This document shows positions 56,657-64,000 of a stretch of DNA of 64,000 nt, one piece after another (the first letter of the stretch is position 1; every line of letters begins with the position of its first letter). Under the pieces are notes generated by a model. That model saw only the letters and a program-made list of their open reading frames with translations. It made no database searches and was not told the origin of the DNA. Source of the DNA: Haematococcus lacustris (lineage: Eukaryota > Chlorophyta > Chlorophyceae > Chlamydomonadales > Haematococcaceae); the NCBI GenBank assembly GCA_030144725.1, contig JASKMD010000031.1, positions 2,637,775 through 2,701,774 on the forward strand, given 5' to 3'. Made by a program: the position numbers and the translations under genes.

Positions 56657-57231
56657 CCCCAGTGAGACGACCAGCAGCGTAGGGGACCCATTGATCCTCA
56701 GGCATGCGGCATGCTTGGAAGAACTCCGTCAATGACTGCCCCCACGCCCTCACGGCCAACCCTGATGAGGGGTGACCTGAGGGACTCAGGGACATGGGGA
56801 GAGCATGGAGGATGATTTGGGAGGGGGTGGTTGGTGCTGACAGCCTGCTGGTCTGCCGCCTCTTGCAGCTGCTCCTCCACCTGCTGCTGCTTCACTTGAA
56901 GGTCTGCCTGCTGCTGCTGCAACAGGCGCTGCTGTTCTGCCAGCTGCTGCAGCACTTGGCGTTGCAATTCAGCCCCACTGTGTGCCTCAAGCTGTTGCTG
57001 CAGCCTGTTAAGCTGTTGCTGCAATTGCAACATGTGCCGTTGCTCTGCCACCTGCTTCTCCCTCAGGTGCATGTCTGCCTGCTGCTGCTGCTGCAGTTGG
57101 TGCTGAAGCTCATCCACCTGCCGCTCCCTCAGGTGCACGTCTGCCTGTTGCTGCTGCAGTTGGTGCTGCTGCTCAGCCACCTGCTTCTCCCTCAGGTGCA
57201 TGTCTGCGTGTTGTTGATGCTGCTCAGCCAT
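56589..57231 (-). pseudogene. gag-like coiled-coil ORF, frameshifted
   Basis: From ATG 57231 a 177-codon frame is almost entirely Gln-rich coiled coil with three repeats of HLREKQVAEQ-type sequence. A second frame from about 56795 continues AWGQSLTEFFQACRMPEDQW then AAGRLTGGAEVW. The F-x-x-C-x-x-P...W...A...L-x-G-x-A-x-x-W pattern is that of retrotransposon gag capsid regions. The change of frame near 56740 indicates a frameshift or missed intron. No reverse transcriptase was found nearby. Confidence 0.4.
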
Positions 57232-57339
57232 GCGATGAATCCAGGTTGCCTATAGAGGTTGCTAAGAGTGTTTGCGTAGCGCCAGAACACGTCGCGTGTT
57301 GGGGGCCAGCCACCCGGCAAACCGCTGGGGCTGGCCGCA

Positions 57340-57912
57340 CTCTAGTCAGACCAGTAGCAGCTCATCGCACGAATCGGCGGCCTCATCAGTGCAGAAATGA
57401 GTAAGATTTTATCTCTTGAGCCATGGGGGTGCAGCCAATGGCGGGGGTGACCTGATGTTTTGGGTTTAACAACAACTTTAACCAGACCAGAACGACAGCA
57501 AAAAACGACTCGTATCAAGACCAAGCGGTCGTCTTTAACAAAACGGTTTAACATTAACATTAACACGTCCGGTCGTGCTCTACTGGTCTGACCTGCGTGG
57601 CTTGGGCATGGCTGGGCGGCCATCCCATCTACGCAGCTCAGTGGGGCATGGCCCTGGGCCGACTGCACAGTGGAGGATGTTCAGCGAGGCTGACACGTCC
57701 CGGTCACAGAACCTGCAGGGGTGTGGGAGGCTGGCAATGTTGTATGATGGTCCCCGTGGATGTTGATAGCCATTGAAGCGGATCACGCCAACCTTGCTGA
57801 CGTGCACTACGGCTTGGCCACCAGGTGATGCCACCAGGTGACTAGGGAGCGACCGCCAACCAAGAACTCGCCTAGAATTCTTCTCGCCTAGAATTCTCGT
57901 TTTTTTCGCCAA
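57340..57912 (-). pseudogene. TnpB/Fanzor-like terminal RuvC exon, second subfamily
   Basis: The minus strand encodes HPCRFCDRDVSASLNILHC and then RRWDGRPAMPKP, ending in TAG near 57583. C-x2-C-D-R-D-x-x-A-S-x-N-I is the last zinc-ribbon pair plus the RuvC-III aspartate of TnpB/Fanzor proteins. Upstream, VGVIRFNGYQHPRG may be a degraded continuation. The 3' flank to about 57390 is repeated inverted at 55240-55335. No catalytic Asp/Glu of RuvC I/II remains. It differs from the 2.2 kb and 39 kb copies in sequence and tail, so it is a separate subfamily. Confidence 0.6.
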
Positions 57913-57985
57913 TTGCTTTTCTAGATCCCTCTTGCCTAGAGTTCTAGGTTATTCTAGGAACCCGAGCCACCTAGAATTCTATGGG
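57874..57985. repeat. Cluster of CTAGAATTCT motifs
   Basis: Five variants of (C)CTAGAATTC(T) occur within about 110 bp, with T-rich spacers. AATTC-centred copies can pair with each other as hairpins. Function unknown. Confidence 0.6.
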
Positions 57986-58720
57986 CGTACCCTACAGGTG
58001 AGACATCAGGTGGGACACCAGGTGAGACACCAGCTCCAGCTCATCAGTGAGACAACATCAATTAGGACCTACACAACAATATGCTCCATCACCATCACCA
58101 CCACCACCATCGCCGCCCCCGCCCCGCCCCCAACCGCCCAACCTCCCACACCTCACCTTCAATCCCTACCCCTCATATGGTATACTAATGGACTTCACGA
58201 CTATGGGCAGTGCGGCAAGACGGTTAACGCCGGCATTAGTCATACACGACGCGACGTCGAACCGACGAATCTCAAGCGGGCCAGTTGCATCAGGGCACGG
58301 TAATGTCATTCGCGCCTATCTCACTAGGTGTTAAACCATGATCGCCAAGCACAGTCATCATCACTGCGATAGCTCGCTGGAACAGTGGCAGGGAAGCATT
58401 GACGTCACGCGATAAAATGGTGCCACATGCCCAGCATCACGCACCCTGCCCTGTCACACTCATGGCTGTGACACTGACTAGAAACGGTGTTGGCTGCGAA
58501 GACGCTAGCGATCACCACATCCACCGCAGTGTCCCTGAGACTGCAGGTGACAAACCCCTATACCACTGCCTGGCAGGCATGCCCAGTTGACAACTGACCC
58601 ACCACCAGGCCTTTGCTGCTGCTAGGCTTCGTGTGCTCGACCTCACAGCCGTCTGTAGCCCAGGCCAAGACAGTGCCTAAACAAGCATGTGAGCCTGTGC
58701 TCTTACGAATGTAACCAACA

Positions 58721-59054
58721 CTAGCGCGCCACTTCCTTCTCTTGCTTGCTGGTGGCGTCGCTCGTGCTTGCATCCTGCTGCCGCTGCTCTGCCTGTCCTC
58801 CGGCCTTTGCAGCCTCCGCCTCTCGAATGCCTTGCCTGAACCCCAACACTGCAGCAGAAGGAAGGCAGGGTGGGGTGGAGTGGGGTGGGCGCAAGGGTGG
58901 GGTGCTAGCTACAGCTGGAGCTGGAGGTTGTGCCCTGCTTGCATCACACGACAAGCCGGCACTGCACAGCGGGTAGGCATGCAGGTGTGGAGGGTGCACA
59001 GCCTGAACTGCCGCAAGCCCAGCATGGCATCGCGAGACCTGAGCATGACAATAG

Positions 59055-59101
<47 letters not shown>

Positions 59102-60538
59102 TGCCCCACCTTGCTAGCCTTCCCCTGTGCTGTGTGCATCAGGACAGCGCCACCTTACTGGATAGCACCTCACTAGCACCTCCCTCAGCACCTCCCTCAC
59201 CTTCCTCGTCAGATACCCGCATGCTGCAACTTGCAGACCTGGTGCTGACGTGAGCAGCAGTCAGTGTGGGCATGACAAGCAGGGCAGTGGCAGGGCAGCT
59301 ACCCTACCCAGGTGACCCCAGGAAGCCGAAAGATAGAAAGATAGCGCTGGGACTGACCTATGAGCAGGTTGGTCACCGTCAGCAAGCTCTCCGCACAGCC
59401 GTGCAGCCAGTCTACGTTAGCCAGGCTGGTGCCGTAGTGTGATTTGGCTGCAGCACGCCAGGGGCAGCACACAGGGCAGCTGGGGCAACCATCCTAGCCA
59501 GCCTGCTGCTTGGTCAGCCTTTCCTGGACAGCCTACTCTGCTGGCTGGCATAGGGTGTGTCCTGCCGTTGACATCTCTGGAGGGGTGGAGAGGCGGCTGC
59601 CATCACTCGATATGACATCATGACATGACATCACGGCGTGACATGACATCACACCATGGCGTGAGAGGCTGGCAGGGGCTGGGTGGCACAGGCCTCACCA
59701 TAGATCCCGGCGGGGATAGTGGCACCCACAAATGCCAGCAGGAAGTAGAAGCCTGCAGAGGGGACCGACGACCCAGCAGCTTTGGTGGCGCAGGAGCTGG
59801 GTGAAGTGGTGGGGGCTAGGATACCGCAGGGGAACGGGCAAGATGCCTCACGGCTCCAGCTCCAACTCATCAACTCATATCAATGCTGCTCAATGCTGCT
59901 CGTGCTATACAGGGGGCTCATGTCTAATCTATGCAAGCAGGCTAGTCATGCAAACAGGCGTGTGCAGTTGTAGACACCTGGCGTGGGACCATGGTCTGGG
60001 CCCTTAATCCTGTGTCAGCTGACATGAGTGCACGTGTGTCGTGTCATGCCAGTCTGGCTAGTCACCCCTAAGGGGGTCAGGCAGTAGCACAGGGGCGTAT
60101 GCTCCCACAGCCTCAGGGACACTGTTGCGGACGTAGTAGTTTTCAGGCTGTCTATGCAAACATACCAGCGCATCCTATACACAATGTTGCCTCCTCACCA
60201 AACAGAGTCAGACCAGGTGTCTTCTTGCTGCTGTGCAGGAAGTATAGGAAGCCCAGGTAGGGCAGCAGGCTGGCTGCGAAGAGCGTGGGGGCAACGGATG
60301 CATCAATTGTACTAGGATTCCATGCCAGGTCAAACGGCCAGACGCTGGCCACGACGCTGGACCCCCGCTGTGCTCCCTGTTGTCGCAGCTGTTGTTGGGC
60401 AGCGATTGGGCTTGGAGCAAGGTAAGACGCGAAAGAACATCGGGAAGGGGATGGCCGGAACCTGGGTACCTGCCCGAGCCCGGCTCTGACGCTGGGACAG
60501 GGCAAAGCATGCGTTACCCTGCGAGCTACATCGCACAT
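58721..60538 (-). CDS. DUF3593-type chloroplast membrane protein
   Basis: Exons in transcript order 60538-60199, 59752-59699, 59447-59358 and 58848-58721 join in phases 1, 1, 1 to encode 203 residues. Residues 1-75 resemble a plastid transit peptide (Ser/Arg/Ala/Gln). The mature part has a first membrane segment TLFAASLLPYLGFLYFLHSS, then GLTLFGFYFLLAFVGATIPA followed by GIYAKSHYGTSLANVDWLHG and AESLLTVTNLLIVLGFRQGI, with a charged tail. This matches, from memory, the DUF3593 family conserved in cyanobacteria and plant plastids, of unknown function. The spliced order and the LHG-x-A-E-S core agree well with plant members. The start is the first ATG of the open frame. Confidence 0.85.
59052..59104. 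repeat. (AGCC)n tetranucleotide in intron
   Basis: About 12 perfect CAGC/AGCC units in the last intron of the DUF3593 gene. Confidence 0.9.
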
Positions 60539-61656
60539 GGCGCACGCTTAAAGCGCGGAACCGGCGTGAAACATGGGTCACCCGTCATTCGTTCATGTAA
60601 CTTTCTTCAACATAACTGACGGGGCGGTAGTGCATCCTGACATGCTGCACAGATGATCGGTCTTGCGAGGGCGCTGTAATAGACGAAGATGACCTCTACA
60701 AAACAGTTGCACGGTTAAAAATCTGCTGAGGCATGTTCGTACGTAAGCCTGACAGCACGAGGCGTAGATAGTGAACGCCTGGGGGAAAACCAGGGAGACA
60801 AAACAGTTGTCGAAGTCAGGCGCCCCCAACATGGGGTTGGTGATATGCATGCGATTACTTCCTCAATACTGCACCGTTCTCGATAGCGTTTATCACATTG
60901 GCATCGGAGGTTTAGTCCGCGTTATCTGACCATCAGCGCTAGCCATTGGAGTCTTTGCTCGCGTACTGCCACATGTGCCCGCGAACAAATCACATCGGCG
61001 AGACGGGTCTCCTTGGCACGGTGAGCCACATCGCTGTGACCCCATCTACCTAGCGTAGTAAGCTGGTTGTGCACAAATGGAATGTCCGGCCGACACCCAA
61101 CGCGATGCCTGCCGGGCGTGCAGGGCACCTGGACGGGGCAACTAAAACATCTGGTTGTATTCGCTTCCGCCGAATACATCATTTCGGTCGGCGCACACTA
61201 AGGTATCACCGGCTTACACCCCCCCCTCCTCCACTGTGTCCACCACTGTGTTGCACCCGTTGCACCTATAGGGAAATCGATACAAAGACCTTGTTCTTGA
61301 CCCATTGGCCCATCTATTGAAACAAATTGCACATCAAACAGCCCAGGCCTCAATCAGTTTAACACTTTCAAAGTTACATCATGTTCACCAGGCAGGTTCA
61401 AGGCCACGGCATGCAACGACCCAGCATGCCCGCCCCCCCTCCACCCATCATTGCAGGAGCCCACCTCATCAAGCCTGCCCACCCCCTCCCAGCCCACCCC
61501 TCCCAGCCCAACCCCGCCCAGTCCACCCCCTCCCAGCCCAACCACTCCCAGCCCACCCCCTCCAATCCCAACCCCTCCCAGCCTTCCCATCCGCTCCCTT
61601 GCTCGCTGCCTGCTCCCCTTCCCCCCCCCCGCCCCCTCCCAGCCCTAGGCACCACC
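60539..61656. other. Divergent intergenic region with C-rich minisatellite
   Basis: Lies between divergently transcribed genes, so it should hold both promoters. From about 61480 to 61640 it is (CCTCCCAGCCCA)n-like polypyrimidine ending in a 10-C run just before the start of the next gene. No TATA box could be placed with confidence. Confidence 0.5.
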
Positions 61657-62440
61657 ATGAGGGGTAAGAGGCTTAGCAAGAAGAAGCGCCAACACCTGCA
61701 AGAGCTGAATGCCTCACCCAAGGCAGGATTTAAGTGTTGCCCCAATGGCTTAAAAGCTCAGAAGAAGAAGGCACAGGTGGAGGCCATGAAATTGCGGGCA
61801 CAGGTTGAGCAGCTCCACCAGCAGCTCGGTGATGCGGTGGCAGATTATCAGCTGCTGCAGGCAGACATGGAGCAGCTGCAGGCAGCACACCAAGAGGTGC
61901 AGGGTGAGAATGAGTCATTGGAGCAGCTGGCTGAGGAGCGCACCCATGCAATCCAGATGCTGCAGCAAGACAAGCGCCGGCTGTCCCTTGCGCTACGCAA
62001 CGTCCGCCGCTGCCGTGTAAGCGGCCCCCGGCTCACCCGGCATCAGCGGCAGCTAATGAACATCCTGATGCGGCACCAGGTGTCACCAGAGGTGCTGCAG
62101 CGGTGTGCTGAGGGTGGCTATGGCATCCCGTCAGGCACTGCAGCCCAGCAGCCCTGCCCATCTCCTGACCCACCCGCGTTCACCACCAACTTCATTCCCA
62201 CGCAAGTGGGGCGCTGTGGGAAGCCTGCAGCCAGGACAGCGGCATACCTCGCACAACACTACCTCAGCACAGCCAGGCTGGTGCTGCAGACACAGGTCAG
62301 CCACCGCAAGCTGGGCATGTGCAGAGAGCTATTTGTGAATGAGCAGTGCCTGGTGCCAAACCCACACCGACCTGGGCAGAGCACCACTGTAAGGCGGCAG
62401 TTGCGCGTAGTAGCCAAGTACCTGAAGAGCAAAACCCTTG
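61657..62440 (+). CDS. Unrecognised coiled-coil protein, 5' exon only
   Basis: ATG 61657 opens 261 codons: [20 protein letters not shown], then a strong Gln/Leu/Glu coiled coil (about residues 45-115, [20 protein letters not shown]) and a more globular part with [20 protein letters not shown] and [27 protein letters not shown] at 62440 is a good donor, and the (GGGCT)n array begins at once in the putative intron. Without splicing the frame stays open through the array to the window end, which would give a repetitive protein; I consider the intron more likely. No family was recognised. The basic start and coiled coil could fit a chromatin or transposon-encoded protein. Confidence 0.5.
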
Positions 62441-62444
62441 GTGA

Positions 62445-64000
62445 GGCTGGGCTGGGCTGGGCTGGGCTGGGCTGGGCTGGGCTGGGCTGGGCTGGGCTGG
62501 GCTGGGCTGGGCTGGGCTGGGCTGGGCTGGGCTGGGCTGGGCTGGGCTGGGCTGGGCTGGGCTGGGCTGGGCTGGGCTGGGCTGGGCTGGCTTGGGCTGG
62601 GCTGGGCTGGGCTGGGCTGGGCTGGGCTGGGCTGGGCTGGGCTGGGCTGGGCTGGGCTGGGCTGGGCTGGGCTGGGCTGGGCTGGGCTGGGCTGGGCTGG
62701 GCTGGGCTGGGCTGGGCTGGGCTGGGCTGGGCTGGGCTGGGCTGGGCTGGGCTGGGCTGGGCTGGGCTGGGCTGGGCTGGGCTGGGCTGGGCTGGGCTGG
62801 GCTGGGCTGGGCTGGGCTGGGCTGGGCTGGGCTGGGCTGGGCTGGGCTGGGCTGGGCTGGGCTGGGCTGGGCTGGGCTGGGCTGGGCTGGGCTGGGCTGG
62901 GCTGGGCTGGGCTGGGCTGGGCTGGGCTGGGCTGGGCTGGGCTGGGCTGGGCTGGGCTGGGCTGGGCTGGGCTGGGCTGGGCTGGGCTGGGCTGGGCTGG
63001 GCTGGGCTGGGCTGGGCTGGGCTGGGCTGGGCTGGGCTGGGCTGGGCTGGGCTGGGCTGGGCTGGGCTGGGCTGGGCTGGGCTGGGCTGGGCTGGGCTGG
63101 GCTGGGCTGGGCTGGGCTGGGCTGGGCTGGGCTGGGCTGGGCTGGGCTGGGCTGGGCTGGGCTGGGCTGGGCTGGGCTGGGCTGGGCTGGGCTGGGCTGG
63201 GCTGGGCTGGGCTGGGCTGGGCTGGGCTGGGCTGGGCTGGGCTGGGCTGGGCTGGGCTGGGCTGGGCTGGGCTGGGCTGGGCTGGGCTGGGCTGGGCTGG
63301 GCTGGGCTGGGCTGGGCTGGGCTGGGCTGGGCTGGGCTGGGCTGGGCTGGGCTGGGCTGGGCTGGGCTGGGCTGGGCTGGGCTGGGCTGGGCGGGGCTGG
63401 GCTGGGCTGGGCTGGGCTGGGCTGGGCTGGGCTGGGCTGGGCTGGGCTGGGCTGGGCTGGGCTGGGCTGGGCTGGGCTGGGCTGGGCTGGGCTGGGCTGG
63501 GCTGGGCTGGGCTGGGCTGGGCTGGGCTGGGCTGGGCTGGGCTGGGCTGGGCTGGGCTGGGCTGGGCTGGGCTGGGCTGGGCTGGGCTGGGCTGGGCTGG
63601 GCTGGGCTGGGCTGGGCTGGGCTGGGCTGGGCGGGGCTGGGCTGGGCTGGGCTGGGCTGGGCTGGGCTGGGCTGGGCTGGGCTGGGCTGGGCTGGGCTGG
63701 GCTGGGCTGGGCTGGGCTGGGCTGGGCTGGGCTGGGCTGGGCTGGGCTGGGCTGGGCTGGGCTGGGCTGGGCTGGGCTGGGCTGGGCTGGGCTGGGCTGG
63801 GCTGGGCTGGGCTGGGCTGGGCTGGGCTGGGCTGGGCTGGGCTGGGCTGGGCTGGGCTGGGCTGGGCTGGGCTGGGCTGGGCTGGGCTGGGCTGGGCTGG
63901 GCTGGGCTGGGCTGGGCTGGGCTGGGCTGGGCGGGGCTGGGCTGGGCTGGGCTGGGCTGGGCTGGGCTGGGCTGGGCTGGGCTGGGCTGGGCTGGGCTGG
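62445..64000. repeat. (GGGCT)n pentanucleotide array running off the window
   Basis: At least 1,556 bp, roughly 311 units, nearly perfect. Interruptions are CTTGG at 62591 and a T-to-G change (GCGGGG) at 63393, 63633 and 63933. Each unit supplies a GGG run with a CT loop, so the plus strand can form consecutive G-quadruplexes. It sits in the first intron of the gene at 61657. The true length is unknown. Confidence 0.97.

Noticed and set aside
62445..64000. Telomeric repeat
   Set aside because: The unit GGGCT differs from algal TTTTAGGG or TTAGGG types and is embedded in a gene next to a splice donor.

Overview
The window looks like nuclear DNA of a chlamydomonadalean (volvocine-type) green alga, and Haematococcus is the closest match I can recall. 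The reasons are high GC content, many short exons joined by GTGAGT/GTGAGG...CAG introns, Gln/Ala/Pro-rich proteins, very long G-rich simple repeats, a ciliary gene, a chloroplast galactolipid synthase and a mix of TnpB/Fanzor-like, hAT-like, KDZ-like and gag-like relics. The organism is an inference. The gene models below were built by hand from splice signals and checked for reading-phase continuity.

Layout. 0.5-1 kb (+): a two-exon 80-residue protein resembling the ciliary microtubule inner protein CFAP141. 2.2-3.7 kb (+): a gene ending in a TnpB/Fanzor-like RuvC segment. 5.0-13.8 kb and 15.4-22.5 kb (+): two tandem paralogues encoding an FAD-dependent oxidoreductase (DAO fold) fused to a C-terminal Rieske [2Fe-2S] domain, each with about 20 exons. 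A stray copy of exon 4 lies between them. 23.2-24.6 kb (-): a truncated copy of the gene at 36.2-38.7 kb (-), which encodes a 639-residue Lys/Arg/Ser-rich, probably nuclear protein. 24.7-35.1 kb: a mobile-element-rich stretch with a KDZ-like relic, an unrecognised five-exon gene, an unrecognised ORF and a hAT-like ORF. 39-42 kb: Fanzor-like relics in convergent copies and an intact-looking 440-bp non-autonomous hAT element with 8-bp target duplications. 42.6-48.8 kb (+): a 1413-residue low-complexity protein with two copies of a winged-helix-like module and an RS tail. 49.2-54.8 kb (-): a complete 11-exon monogalactosyldiacylglycerol synthase with about 555 bp of (CCCCCT)n, as read on the sense strand, in one intron. 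55-58 kb: a second TnpB/Fanzor-like relic and a gag-like coiled-coil ORF. 58.7-60.5 kb (-): a chloroplast DUF3593-type membrane protein. 61.7 kb to the end (+): the 5' exon of an unrecognised coiled-coil gene, running into at least 1.5 kb of (GGGCT)n.

The host genes are not an operon or a pathway cluster. MGD synthase and the DUF3593 protein both point to the plastid membrane, and the DAO-Rieske pair is a redox enzyme family of unknown substrate. The most unusual content is the TnpB/Fanzor-like RuvC fragments (five loci, two subfamilies), the duplicated module in the RS protein, the intron gain/loss pattern between the DAO-Rieske paralogues and the G-quadruplex-prone arrays.
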